Below are positions 7,726 to 16,716 of a stretch of DNA of 35,200 bases, in pieces. The stretch is from contig JAVKIA010000026.1 in assembly GCA_031459715.1 (NCBI GenBank), positions 1-35,200 of the forward strand, read 5' to 3'. The position numbers and the translations under genes were made by a program. Every line of letters starts with the position of its first letter. Position 1 is the first letter of the stretch. The notes under the pieces were generated by a model. It did not search any database, had not been told where the DNA came from, and saw only the letters and a list, made by a program, of their open reading frames with translations. The DNA comes from Armatimonadota bacterium (GTDB lineage: Bacteria > Sysuimicrobiota > Sysuimicrobiia > Sysuimicrobiales > Humicultoraceae).

Positions 7726-9329
7726 CAGAGGTGTCCGAACACCTGAACGCCGCCGATGAAGGTCGCCATCACGCCGATCTCGCCGAGCGCGTCAGGCTCG
7801 GCCGCAAACGGATCGTGCGACAGGACGACGAAATCGGCTAATTTTCCGGGTTCGAGGCTGCCGAGATGGGCTTCCTCGAAGGCGGCGTAGGCTCCGCCAA
7901 GCGTGTACCACTGGAGGGCTTCGCGCAACGTGATCGCCTCTTCCGGCACGCATGCGGCCCCGCTTACCGTTCTGCGGCAAATGGCGGCACACATACCCCG
8001 CAGTGGCGCACCGTCTACCACCGGCCGATCGGAGCTCAGAGCTACAGGAATGCCGCGGAGACTGGCCAGCGGGTAGGTGAGTCGCAGGCGATCCTCACCA
8101 AGAGCGCTTCGAAACCCATCCCCGAGTTCATAGATGAACCGCGGCTGGGTAACCACCACGACGCCGAGCCGCCTGATTCGCTCGATCAGGTCGGCCCGCA
8201 GAACCCCGCAGTGCTCAATGCGGGGCCGCCAGCGACCTGCCCCCGGCCCCATGGCGCGCTCAATGGCGTCCAGCCCCACCTCGATGGCCCGGTCCCCGAT
8301 GGCGTGCATGGCGACCTGCCATCCGCCGGCATGGGCCATGCGCACCTGTTCCGCGATCCGTTCTTGGGACTTGACCAGCAGCCCACAGTTGCCGTCGGTA
8401 TCGGCATACGGATCGGATAGCGCCGCCGTGCGCCCAATCAGCGACCCGTCGATGAAGATCTTGACAGCGCCCAGCCGGAGCCTCTCGTCTCCAAACCCTG
8501 AGTGCAGGCCGAACGCGAAGTCGAAGCGGCCGTCGCGGACCGCCAGCGACTCCACATCCACCATCAAACGCACCCGCTGCAGCAGTAGCCCTTCGCGGGT
8601 TGCCTCCTGGTATGCGCGAAACTCCTGAGGCGCGATCCAGCCGGCCCAGGCGTCCTGCACGCTGGTGAGGCCCTCGGAGGCCATCTGGCGTCCGGCAGCG
8701 GCCAGCGCCTCCTTGGTCCTCTCCAGCGAGTAGGGCGGCAGGACGCGCTTGACCAGTTCCTGGGCCGTTTCCTTCAGGACCCCGGTCGGCTCGCCGCCGG
8801 CTCCACGGTCAATCACTCCCCCCGGAGGATCGGGTGTGTGCCGGGTAATACCCGCAAGGCCCAGGGCGCGGGAGTTGGCGACGCCCATGTGGCCGGACAC
8901 GTGGATTAGCCAGACCGGATGGTCCGGAGAGGCGGGATCGAGATCGTGGCGGGTTGGGTGCCGGCGCTCGGCCAGCTTGTTCTCGTTGTAGCCGCCTCCC
9001 CGAATCCATTCACCGTGAGGGTATTGGGCCGCCCTGGATGCAACCGCCGTCACGATGTCGTTGATGCATGTGGCCGCTCTAACGTTGACTTCGATCAGAC
9101 TCAGCCCGAAGAGCAGCACATGACAGTGGGCATCGTGGAAGCCGGGTACGACGGTCCGGCCTTCGAGGTCAACGATCTCCGTGGACGGTCCGGCCAGGCC
9201 GCTCAGGTCTTCATCCATGCCCACAGCCACAACCTTTCCCTCCCGGACCGCGAGAGATTGCGCCTCCGGACGGTCGGGGTCAAGGGTGATGATACGGCCC
9301 CGGCGGAAGAAACGGTCAGCGAAAAGCAT
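7725..9329 (-). CDS. YtcJ-type metal-dependent amidohydrolase
   Basis: This 534-aa protein of the amidohydrolase superfamily (Amidohydro_3/YtcJ type) probably hydrolyses an amide, formamide or ester bond in the cytoplasm. The metal-binding HxH is H68/H70 in HDAHCHVLLFG. Further family marks are GAVKIFIDGSL (metal-bridging Lys region), MHAIGDRAI, IEHCG and the late Asp in SSDRPV. The N-terminal beta-sandwich and the C-terminal LGSLEPGKLADFVVL segment are both present, so it looks complete. It starts eight bases after the alcohol dehydrogenase stop and should be the last gene of that operon. The substrate cannot be read from sequence; the liv-type transporter upstream suggests an imported amide or amino-acid-like compound. 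Confidence 0.88.
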   Translation of the reverse strand: MLFADRFFRRGRIITLDPDRPEAQSLAVREGKVVAVGMDEDLSGLAGPSTEIVDLEGRTVVPGFHDAHCHVLLFGLSLIEVNVRAATCINDIVTAVASRAAQYPHGEWIRGGGYNENKLAERRHPTRHDLDPASPDHPVWLIHVSGHMGVANSRALGLAGITRHTPDPPGGVIDRGAGGEPTGVLKETAQELVKRVLPPYSLERTKEALAAAGRQMASEGLTSVQDAWAGWIAPQEFRAYQEATREGLLLQRVRLMVDVESLAVRDGRFDFAFGLHSGFGDERLRLGAVKIFIDGSLIGRTAALSDPYADTDGNCGLLVKSQERIAEQVRMAHAGGWQVAMHAIGDRAIEVGLDAIERAMGPGAGRWRPRIEHCGVLRADLIERIRRLGVVVVTQPRFIYELGDGFRSALGEDRLRLTYPLASLRGIPVALSSDRPVVDGAPLRGMCAAICRRTVSGAACVPEEAITLREALQWYTLGGAYAAFEEAHLGSLEPGKLADFVVLSHDPFAAEPDALGEIGVMATFIGGVQVFGHL

Positions 9330-9337
9330 GGCCCACC

Positions 9338-10468
9338 CTACGCGAACCGGATCACCTGCCGGACCACTTCCCCACCGGCCAGCGCGTCGAAAGCTGGGTT
9401 GATCTCGTCCAGCGCGATCGTGCGGGAAAGCAGGCGATCCACCGGCAGCAGCCCGGCCTGATAGAGGGCGATGAAGCGGGGGATATCGCGGCGCGGCACG
9501 GCTGAACCCATGTACGAGCCTCTGACCGTGCGCTCCTCGACCACCAGGCTCACCGCGGATACGGCAAACTGTCTCCCTGGGTGGGGAAGTCCAATGGTTA
9601 CCGTGACGCCGCCGCGCCGCGTGGCCTGGTAGGCCTGGGCCAGCACCCGCTCGCTGCCCACGCTCTCAAAGACATACGAGGCTCCACCGCCGGTGAGGTC
9701 GTGGACGGTCTCTACGGGGTCGCCTTCTTTCGCGCTCACGGTGTGCGTGGCGCCCACCTCTCGGGCTAGATGCAGCTTGCTCTCAACGAGGTCGACGACC
9801 ACGATCGGCCAGGCCCCTGCCAGGCGGGCGCCCATCACAGCGGAAAGCCCCACGCCGCCCAGGCCGAAGACCGCCACGCTGGCGCCTGGCTCGACCCGTG
9901 CCGTGTTGACCACGGCGCCGACTCCGGTCACCACCGCACACCCGAAGAGCGCCGCCTCCTCCAGCGACAGGGTCGGATCGATCTTGACCAGTGACTCCTG
10001 CGCGGCGACGGTAAACTGCGTGAAGGCTGAGACGCCCAGGTGGTGGTGGAGTGCCTGCCCGTCCCGGTCCCGGAAGCGGCGGGCGCCGGACAGCAGCGTA
10101 CCCGCCAGGTTGGCCTTCGCCCCATTCTCGCAGAGTGCCGGACGGCCGGTGGCGCATGGGCTACAGTGGCCACACGCCGGGACGAACGAGAAGACCACGT
10201 GATCGCCCGGTGCCAGGTCGGCCACCCCCGGCCCGATTTCGCGCACGACGCCGCTGGCCTCGTGGCCCAGCACCAAGGGCATGACGCGGGGGCGGGAGCC
10301 GTCGATCACCGACAGGTCCGAGTGACACAGCCCGGCCGCCGCGATCTGGATCAGCACCTCGCCCGGGCCCGGGCCGTCGAGGTCCACCTCCTCCACCACT
10401 AGCGGCCTCGACTCGGCATACGGCGGAGGCTGTTCCATCTTGTAGAGGACGGCGGCTCGCGTTTTCAT
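9338..10468 (-). CDS. Zinc-dependent alcohol dehydrogenase (MDR family)
   Basis: This 376-aa enzyme oxidises an alcohol or reduces an aldehyde with NAD(P). Catalytic zinc ligands are visible as C48, the GHE His at H69, and C177. The structural zinc lobe is C99-x2-C102-x2-C105-x7-C113. The nucleotide fold has GLGGVG at 202-207. Length and insertion pattern are closest to the class I/III long-chain zinc ADHs. An in-frame GTG two codons upstream is less likely as start, because GGAGG (10477-10481) lies eight bases before the ATG at 10468. It sits in a tight operon between an alpha/beta hydrolase and an amidohydrolase, which suggests stepwise catabolism of an ester or amide side chain. Confidence 0.9.
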   Translation of the reverse strand: MKTRAAVLYKMEQPPPYAESRPLVVEEVDLDGPGPGEVLIQIAAAGLCHSDLSVIDGSRPRVMPLVLGHEASGVVREIGPGVADLAPGDHVVFSFVPACGHCSPCATGRPALCENGAKANLAGTLLSGARRFRDRDGQALHHHLGVSAFTQFTVAAQESLVKIDPTLSLEEAALFGCAVVTGVGAVVNTARVEPGASVAVFGLGGVGLSAVMGARLAGAWPIVVVDLVESKLHLAREVGATHTVSAKEGDPVETVHDLTGGGASYVFESVGSERVLAQAYQATRRGGVTVTIGLPHPGRQFAVSAVSLVVEERTVRGSYMGSAVPRRDIPRFIALYQAGLLPVDRLLSRTIALDEINPAFDALAGGEVVRQVIRFA

Positions 10469-10513
10469 GCCCACTCCCTCCTCGGCGCGTCCCCGGATAT
10501 GTGTGGGGCGACA

Positions 10514-11314
10514 TCAGCCGATGAACGCAGCCAGTTCCTGTGAGAACTTGTCCGGCTCTTCCACCATCAGGGCGTGACCGCTGTTCTCGAACCACACGAT
10601 CCGGCACTCCTTGATGCGAGGAACCATGTACTCCGCCCAGCCGGGATGGCAGACCTGGTCGTGGCGACCGTGGCAGATGAGCACCGGCAGGTCTACCTCA
10701 CCCAGCCGCCCGCGCAGGTCTTCGGTCAGCAGCGTTTTGAAGTACTTGAAGCCGACGTACGCCGGCATTCTCAGCCACTGTGAGAGGAACCATGCCTTCG
10801 TCGCCTCGAGGTCGGTGCGGTGGTAATTCAGTCCGGCGAACGCGGCCATGGTCTCCGGCAGGCCGCGCCGCACGGCCTCTAGCGACGCGGCCGCGGTGGC
10901 CTCGTCCATCCCGTAGGGTTCGGTGGGGGTCTGCGTGAAGCGGGGTGTGGCCGGCCCGACCATGACCAGCCTGGTCACCCGCACATCCTGGTTGTAGTCC
11001 AGCACGTACTTCAGCCCCACCCCCGCCCCCATCGACCAGCCCACGAAGGTCACATCCCGCAGGTCCAGCGATCTGAGAAACGCGCGCAGGTCCCCACACA
11101 TCTCGTCATAGGTATACGCGGAGTACGGCTTGTCCGAGTCGCCGTGGCCCCGGAGGTCTACGCATACACAGCGGTAGCGGTCATGGAGGTCGAGCACGGC
11201 GTAGTTCCACGTGTCCACCGTGGCGGAGAACCCGGGAACGAACAGGATCGGCTTCCCCCGGCCTCCATCCCGGTAGTGCATGCGGATTCCAGTCTCGAGG
11301 TCGATAAACGGCAT
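10514..11314 (-). CDS. Alpha/beta-fold hydrolase
   Basis: This 266-aa alpha/beta hydrolase has its catalytic triad visible as S94 (GWSMG elbow), D219 (HGRHDQV) and H247 (NSGHAL). The oxyanion-hole region is VPGFSATVD. The RGHGDSDKP loop is typical of esterase, peroxidase and C-C hydrolase members, so the exact reaction stays open. It has no signal peptide and should be cytoplasmic. GGGAGGG just upstream supports the ATG. It follows the broken livF-like gene by 42 bases on the same strand and leads the hydrolase-dehydrogenase-amidohydrolase group. Confidence 0.9.
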   Translation of the reverse strand: MPFIDLETGIRMHYRDGGRGKPILFVPGFSATVDTWNYAVLDLHDRYRCVCVDLRGHGDSDKPYSAYTYDEMCGDLRAFLRSLDLRDVTFVGWSMGAGVGLKYVLDYNQDVRVTRLVMVGPATPRFTQTPTEPYGMDEATAAASLEAVRRGLPETMAAFAGLNYHRTDLEATKAWFLSQWLRMPAYVGFKYFKTLLTEDLRGRLGEVDLPVLICHGRHDQVCHPGWAEYMVPRIKECRIVWFENSGHALMVEEPDKFSQELAAFIG

Positions 11315-11355
11315 GACCCTCCCTCCCGTTCGCTCAGTGTCCTATTGCGCTACGC

Positions 11356-11871
11356 TCAGCCCCGCGCAGCCACGATTTCGCCGCGTTCGATCGTGTACGT
11401 TCGGTTGGCGAGCGCATCGATGTGCGTCAGTTCCGACTCGGCGATGAGAACGGCGACATCCTTGCCTGCCAACCGTCGCAGCACACTCGTAATCTGCTCG
11501 ACCAGGGTCGGGGCCAAACCCTCGAAGGGTTCGTCCAGCAGCAGGAGGCGGCTCCCGATCAGTACCGCCCGAGCCAGCGCCACCAGCTTCTGCTGCCCGC
11601 CACTGAGCTGCCCGGCCCGGCGGGCAGCCAACGATTGAACGATCGGCGGCATCATCTGGTAGACGCACGCCAGCCGCTTGCGCCCATCATCCAGTCTGTT
11701 GGCCCACACCGGCACCAGGAGATTCTCCTCCACGGTGAGCAACGGGGTGAGCCTGCGATCCTCCGGGAGGTACCCGATGCCCAAGGCCGCCCGCCGGTGG
11801 GGTGGCATCTGCCGGAGATCGGCGCCATCGAGGGTGATGGAACCGGCAGAGGCCGGCATCAGGCTAGCCAA
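11356..11871 (-). pseudogene. livF-like ABC ATPase lacking its Walker A end
   Basis: The 171-residue frame matches the C-terminal three quarters of a LivF-type ATPase. It keeps the signature LSGGQQKLVALARAV, Walker B LLLLDEPFEGLAPT and the typical C-terminal RTYTIERGEIV. It begins inside the family sequence at the segment equivalent to GLLRPxxG, so about 47 N-terminal residues with the Walker A P-loop are absent. The only start is an unsupported TTG at the junction. Directly upstream, in another frame, lies a fragment of a binding-protein gene. It cannot work as an ATPase alone. It is the remnant of a second liv locus or an assembly join. Confidence 0.75.
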
Positions 11872-12091
11872 TGACCAGGTCCACCCGTTCGTCCAGGGCC
11901 AGACGCCGGAGTTCGGCCATCTGCCGGTCGGCTCCGCCCGCCTCGTCGATGATCACCCCCCGGATGGGCACCTCGGCCGGCCGCGCCGCCCCCGCGCGTA
12001 CTGACAACCCACCCGTGACGAGCAGGCCTGCCAGCAGGACCGGGACTAGCAGACTTCGCGGTCTGGCGATCCGCGAGCACCGAACACGCAT
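11864..12091 (-). pseudogene. livK-like binding-protein 5' fragment
   Basis: This 75-aa frame has a good ribosome site (GGGGGG about nine bases before the ATG) and a signal peptide (MRVRCSRIARPR, then a hydrophobic core to about residue 36). About 35 residues follow, ending DERVDLVIG, which resemble the first-lobe segment of Leu/Ile/Val-type binding proteins. A complete family member has about 400 residues. The segment before it (normally about 40 residues after the signal) also seems missing. The stop TAG falls at the junction with the livF-like fragment. It is very likely a decayed or truncated gene, although a short exported peptide could still be made. Confidence 0.65.
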
Positions 12092-12125
12092 ACGAGTTCC
12101 CCCCTTTTTGTCTCATCACCCCGGC

Positions 12126-13334
12126 TCACTCGCCGAAGAACTCCTTGACCGTCACCCACTTCCCGCGCCGGCCTTCAACGATGGCGAGTTGCCGGATGCC
12201 GGAGTGGTCGGTCCGGCTGTATCCGAAGGGCGGGGTTAGCCCGCCAGCGTTGAAGTTCCTGATGCCCTCCATCGCCTCGATGAAGCGGTCGCGCGTTAGA
12301 TCGCGACCGGCGCGCCGCAGCCCCTCCACCATCAGGGCCGCAGCGGCGTCGGAGGAGATGCTATAGCCACCGGGCACCTCTGCGGGAAACGCGGCCTTGA
12401 GCCGGCTGCGGTAAGCGACGACAGCAGGGTCATCGCCGTCCGGATCGAGCAGCCATGCTCCCGCCCGAACCCCCTCCATTTGATCGCCGGCCAGCCGGAA
12501 CATGACCGGATCGGCCAGCACGTAGGTCATTAACCACCGGGTCCGCAGGCCCAGCCGCGCTGCCTCCCGGAGCAGCGAAGCCGCGGGAACAACGATCGCG
12601 TAAACGAATACCAGGTCCGGATTGGCCTCGCGCAACCGGACGGCGTGCGCAGTGAAGCTGGTCTCCCCGGGTTCATAGGGGATGTCCGCGACCGGACGCA
12701 CGCCGTTGATCGTCAGCATCTGCACGAAGGCGTCCCGGCCTTCCTTACCATAGGAGTCGTTCTGGTAGAAGACCGCGATGCGCTTCGCCCCCATTGTCTC
12801 CAGCGCGTACTTGGCCATCAGCCGCCCCTCAAAGAAGTAGATGGGCTGGATACTGAAGTAGTTGCGTTTGAAGGGCTGGATCCACAGTGACGACCCCGAG
12901 GCCGGCGCGACGACGGGCACAGCGCGTTCGACGGTGTAGTCGATGATCGCAGCCCCGGTGGGCGTGCCCAGCGGGCGGAAGAGCGCGAAGACCTCGTCCC
13001 GCTCGACCAGCTTGCGTGCGGCGGCGAGCGTCTCCGAGGGGATGTAGCGGTCATCCTCGATGATCAGGCGGACGCGTCGGCCGTGGATGCCTCCCCGGTC
13101 GTTGACCCACTTGAAGTAGGCCTCGGCGCCCCGGGCCAGCGGGATGCCGATGGTCGAGACCGGGCCGGACATGGCCACCGGCATGCCCAGGGTGATCGTG
13201 TCCGCTGTGACGCCGGGGACACGCTGGGCCGTCGCCGGCGCCAGCACCACCGTCACCATCATTGCCGCGATCAACAACCCGAGGGCCTGCGCCCGGATCT
13301 GGTTCCCCTGCCCCGTCAGTCTTATCGTGCGCAT
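12126..13334 (-). CDS. livK: Branched-chain amino-acid type ABC substrate-binding protein
   Basis: This 402-aa periplasmic-binding protein of the type I (LivK/Peripla_BP_6) family captures the ligand for the LivHMGF transporter encoded just upstream. It has a signal peptide of about 36 residues ending near ATAQ, then the family start ITLGMPVAMSGP and the GGIHGRRVRLIIEDD segment. The frame is open ten codons further 5', but GGGGGAG lies six bases before the ATG at 13334. The FALFRPLGTPTGAAI part is where many members have a conserved ligand-binding Ser; the ligand may be aromatic or an amide rather than Leu, but this cannot be decided here. It follows livF by 51 bases. Confidence 0.9.
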   Translation of the reverse strand: MRTIRLTGQGNQIRAQALGLLIAAMMVTVVLAPATAQRVPGVTADTITLGMPVAMSGPVSTIGIPLARGAEAYFKWVNDRGGIHGRRVRLIIEDDRYIPSETLAAARKLVERDEVFALFRPLGTPTGAAIIDYTVERAVPVVAPASGSSLWIQPFKRNYFSIQPIYFFEGRLMAKYALETMGAKRIAVFYQNDSYGKEGRDAFVQMLTINGVRPVADIPYEPGETSFTAHAVRLREANPDLVFVYAIVVPAASLLREAARLGLRTRWLMTYVLADPVMFRLAGDQMEGVRAGAWLLDPDGDDPAVVAYRSRLKAAFPAEVPGGYSISSDAAAALMVEGLRRAGRDLTRDRFIEAMEGIRNFNAGGLTPPFGYSRTDHSGIRQLAIVEGRRGKWVTVKEFFGE

Positions 13335-13385
13335 CGCCATCTCCCCCTTTTGCCTTTCTCGCACCTGGTAGTTGCCGAGTGCCTG

Positions 13386-14090
13386 CTAGCGTCCGAGATA
13401 CAGCCGCTCCACTTCCGGATTGCGCCGAAGGTCAGCGACCGGACCGCTCAGCCGGATGCGTCCCTTCTGGAGCACATACGCCCGGGAGGCCAGGCCCAGC
13501 GCAAGATAGGCATTTTGCTCGACCATCAGCACGGTCGTCCCGGCCGCATTGATGCTGTGAACGATGTCGAAGATCTGCCGCACGATCCGCGGCGCCAGAC
13601 CCAGGGAGGGCTCATCGAGCAACAGCAGCGCCGGGCGCGCCATGAGCGCGCGTGCAATCACCAGCATCTGCTGCTCACCGCCGGACAGCGTCCTCGCCGG
13701 CTGGGCGAACCGATCGCGCAGGATCGGGAAGTGGGTCAGGACCCGATCGAGGTCGTCGCGCACACCGCCCCGGTCGCGCCGCGTGTAGGCACCCATGCGG
13801 AGGTTCTCGCCCACGGTCAGGTCGGGGAAGACCAGGCGGCCCTCGGGGACGTGCCCTATACCCGAGGCGACGATGCGGTCGGGGGGCAGGCCGTCGATTC
13901 GCGCTCCCCGGAATCGCACGGTGCCCGACCGCGGTCGCAGCAGGCCCGAGATGACCCGCAGCGCCGTGGTCTTCCCGGCCCCGTTGCCTCCCAAGAGGGC
14001 TACGATCTCGCCCTCATGCACGGCCATCGAGACCTCTGCGAGGACCACCACGGCGCCGTAGGCGGCGGTGACCGCTTCCAGGTCAAGCAC
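13386..14090 (-). CDS. livF: LivF-type ABC transporter ATPase
   Basis: This 234-aa ATPase is one of the two energy subunits of the liv transporter. Walker A is GGNGAGKT (34-41), the signature is LSGGEQQMLVIARALM, and Walker B is LLLLDEPSLGLAP, followed by the family's VEQN. A longer frame exists, but the GTG at 14090 gives the normal LivF N-terminus and has GGGGGAGG just upstream. It overlaps the end of livG by eight bases, which implies translational coupling. This copy is complete, unlike the second livF-like fragment at 11356-11871. Confidence 0.92.
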   Translation of the reverse strand: MLDLEAVTAAYGAVVVLAEVSMAVHEGEIVALLGGNGAGKTTALRVISGLLRPRSGTVRFRGARIDGLPPDRIVASGIGHVPEGRLVFPDLTVGENLRMGAYTRRDRGGVRDDLDRVLTHFPILRDRFAQPARTLSGGEQQMLVIARALMARPALLLLDEPSLGLAPRIVRQIFDIVHSINAAGTTVLMVEQNAYLALGLASRAYVLQKGRIRLSGPVADLRRNPEVERLYLGR

Positions 14091-14853
14091 GGGCAGCCTC
14101 CCCCAGATAGGCCTCGATAACCGCGGGATCAGAGCGCACCACGTGCGGACGACCTGAGGCAATGAGCTGACCAAAGTTCAGCACGACGATGTGGTCACAG
14201 ATGTCCATGACCAGCGCCATGTCGTGCTCCACCAACAGCATCGCGCATCCGTATCGATCCCTGATGCGTTGAAGTAGCGCGCCCAGTTCCTGGCTCTCCT
14301 CCGGGGCCAACCCAGCCGCCGGCTCGTCAAGGAGCAGCAGCCGGGGGAGCGAGACCAGCGCCCGGGCCAGGTCCACGCGCTTCTGGACAGCAAAGGGCAG
14401 TGCGCTGACGGGAAAGGACTCGACAGGCTCGAGCCCGAGCAGGGAGGCGACTTCACGAACCCGGTCCCGCATTTTCCGCTGTTCTCTTCGGGCCTGCGGC
14501 AGCATTAGCGCGTTGGCCAGGAGCCCAGCGCGTGCTACGGCGTGCAGTCCCACGAGCATGGTGTCCTGCACGGTCATGGTGCTGAACAGCACCACCCCCT
14601 GGAATGTGCGTCCGATACCGTACCCGACGATCTCGTGGGGCGATGCAGCCAGAATCTCGCGCCCGTCAAAGCGGATCGACCCCGCCTCCGGCTCGACGAA
14701 TCGGCTGACAGCATTCAGCAGCGTCGTCTTCCCCGCCCCGTTGGGTCCGATCAGCCCGACGATCTGCCCCTCGGGCACGTCGAATCCGACCCGGTCCAAC
14801 GCCAGCAGTCCGCCGAAGCGCACGGTCAGGTCGCGGATCTCAAGGCGCGGCAT
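14083..14853 (-). CDS. livG: LivG-type ABC transporter ATPase
   Basis: This 256-aa ATPase partners LivF. Walker A is GPNGAGKT (36-43), the Q-loop region is IGRTFQGVVLF, Walker B is LLLLDEPAAGLAP and the switch His is in VEHDM. The usual signature is replaced by LPFAVQKRVDLARAL, a variation common in LivG, where LSGG is often not conserved. The C-terminal VLNFGQLIASG and VIEAYLGE segments are typical of the branched-chain amino-acid ATPase C-terminal extension. It overlaps livM by 14 bases. Confidence 0.93.
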   Translation of the reverse strand: MPRLEIRDLTVRFGGLLALDRVGFDVPEGQIVGLIGPNGAGKTTLLNAVSRFVEPEAGSIRFDGREILAASPHEIVGYGIGRTFQGVVLFSTMTVQDTMLVGLHAVARAGLLANALMLPQARREQRKMRDRVREVASLLGLEPVESFPVSALPFAVQKRVDLARALVSLPRLLLLDEPAAGLAPEESQELGALLQRIRDRYGCAMLLVEHDMALVMDICDHIVVLNFGQLIASGRPHVVRSDPAVIEAYLGEAARA

Positions 14854-15835
14854 GACCGACCTCCTCGCGCGTCTCGCCCGAAGGCCGGGCGGGAATTAGG
14901 CGCCGGAGCCCGGGCAGGCTGCCCGGCACCCTCCAGAGCCCGCCAGGCAGGAAGATGACCATCAGCACCAGGGCGAGCCCGTAGACGACCTGGCGGAGAT
15001 CCCGCACGGCCCCCAGCGCCTGGAAACCCACGGTCAGGACCAGGGCGCCCACGATCGAGCCCGGGATCGAGGCCAGGCCGCCGATCACGATCACGCTGAG
15101 GAGAAAGATCGAGATAGACAGGTTGAAGTCGAACGGGCTGATGAACCCGACCACGTGGCCGTAGAGCGATCCTGCGATCCCCGCGTAGAAGGCGCTGATA
15201 GCGAACGCGAGGGTCTTATAGCGTGACAGGCTGATCCCCGAAGCCTGGGCCGCGGGTTCGCTGTCGCGCAGGGCCACAAAGGCACGGCCGACCGGGCCGC
15301 GCAGGAGGTTGGCCGCCAGCATCGCCATCCCCACCAGGACAGCCACTGCCAGGTAGTACAGGGCGGCATCGCCGGTCAGCGTCCAGGGGCCAAACGATGG
15401 TGGCGGAGGCTTGATCCCCATGTAGCCGCCGGTCACCGGCTCCCACTTGACCAGGATCTGGGAGACCGCGGTCCCGAATCCCAGGGTGGCAATGGCCAGG
15501 TAGGGACCGGAAAGGCGCAACGCCGGCACGCCCAGCAGCCATCCGACGCAGCCGGCAGCCAGGGCAGCAGCCGGCAGAGCGAGCCAGAATGGCCAGCCCA
15601 GCCTGATAACCAAGATGGCCGAGAGGTAGGCCCCGATCCCCATGAAGCCAGCATGCCCGATGGAGATCTGTCCGGCATACCCGGTCAACAGATTCAGGCC
15701 AATCGTGGCGATGGCCCAGATCGTCCCCAGGGTGAGGATGTAGAGGAAATAGCCTGGAATCAGCACCGGCGCTGTCACCACAGCCGCCGCCGTCGCGGCG
15801 GCCAGCCACAGGCGAGCAGAAGGCCACAGCTTCAT
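14840..15835 (-). CDS. livM: LivM-type ABC transporter permease
   Basis: This 331-aa multi-spanning permease has the LivM marks LNLLTGYAGQISIGHAGFMG near residues 48-67 and the cytoplasmic ATPase-coupling (EAA-like) loop near YKTLAFAISAFYAGIAGSLYG. About eight to ten membrane helices can be drawn. The C-terminal tail (PSGETREEVGHAAP) overlaps the start of livG. Its own ATG overlaps the livH stop by four bases. With LivH it forms the membrane channel of the transporter. Confidence 0.93.
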   Translation of the reverse strand: MKLWPSARLWLAAATAAAVVTAPVLIPGYFLYILTLGTIWAIATIGLNLLTGYAGQISIGHAGFMGIGAYLSAILVIRLGWPFWLALPAAALAAGCVGWLLGVPALRLSGPYLAIATLGFGTAVSQILVKWEPVTGGYMGIKPPPPSFGPWTLTGDAALYYLAVAVLVGMAMLAANLLRGPVGRAFVALRDSEPAAQASGISLSRYKTLAFAISAFYAGIAGSLYGHVVGFISPFDFNLSISIFLLSVIVIGGLASIPGSIVGALVLTVGFQALGAVRDLRQVVYGLALVLMVIFLPGGLWRVPGSLPGLRRLIPARPSGETREEVGHAAP

Positions 15836-16716
15836 ACGCGTTTTCTCACCGCCTGCCCGAGCAATCCCTGGGGGCGGATGGCGAGCACCAGGACGATCAG
15901 CAGGAACGCGAACGTGGCTTTCAACTCAATTGAGATGAAGGCCCCCACCAGATTCTCAAGAATCCCAAGACAGAGGCCGCCGAGAACGGCTCCGGGGAGG
16001 CTCGTCAGCCCGCCCAGCACCGCGGCTGCGAATCCCTTGATGAGGAGGTCCACCATGCGGTTGGGTTCGAGGAATAGCGCGGGCGTGGCCAGGACTCCGG
16101 CCACCGCTCCGAGCCCGACCCCGATGCCCCAGCTGACGGCGAACACGCGGTTCACAGGGATACCCATCAGCAAGGCCGCTGTGCGGTTGGAGATTGTCGC
16201 CCGCATGGCAATCCCCAGCGTGGAGTATCTAAAGAAGAGGTAGAGGACGGCGGCCAGGCCCAGGCTCACGGCAAGGTTTAAGACTTGATCGAGGGGAACC
16301 AGAATGTTACCGGCCCGCAACGGCGGGCCGGTAACGGCATAGGGGAAACTCTTCACGTCGTGGCCCCAGACTAGGCCGGCAACGCCGTTGAGGATCAGGG
16401 CGAGACCCAGCGTAGCGACAACCAGACCGAGCACGGTGGCCCGCCGGTCGCGCGCCGGCCGCATCACCACGCGCTCGATGAGGACGCCGAGCAGCACGGC
16501 GAAGGCCAGCGCGCCGGCAAACGCCAGCATCGTGGGCCAGCCCAGCTGAACGAGCAGCGCGTACGCTACGAACGTGCTGATCATGGCCATATCGCCGTGG
16601 CCGAAGTTCACGATGTCAGTGGTCTTGTAGATGAGCGCCAGCCCCAGCGCCATCAGGCCGTACAGCGCGCCCGCGCTCACACCGCCTGCGAGGAGATCTA
16701 CAAGGAGGCGCATCAA
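15832..16716 (-). CDS. livH: LivH-type ABC transporter permease
   Basis: This 294-aa permease has the typical LivH opening GVSAGALYGLMALGLALIYK, followed by TDIVNFGHGDMAM, and a C-terminal LAIRPQGLLG segment. About eight membrane helices are visible. It is the first transporter gene of the operon. Its ATG overlaps the stop of the 76-aa gene upstream by four bases, so that small gene is tied to the operon. Length and motifs are complete. Confidence 0.93.
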   Translation of the reverse strand: MMRLLVDLLAGGVSAGALYGLMALGLALIYKTTDIVNFGHGDMAMISTFVAYALLVQLGWPTMLAFAGALAFAVLLGVLIERVVMRPARDRRATVLGLVVATLGLALILNGVAGLVWGHDVKSFPYAVTGPPLRAGNILVPLDQVLNLAVSLGLAAVLYLFFRYSTLGIAMRATISNRTAALLMGIPVNRVFAVSWGIGVGLGAVAGVLATPALFLEPNRMVDLLIKGFAAAVLGGLTSLPGAVLGGLCLGILENLVGAFISIELKATFAFLLIVLVLAIRPQGLLGQAVRKRV

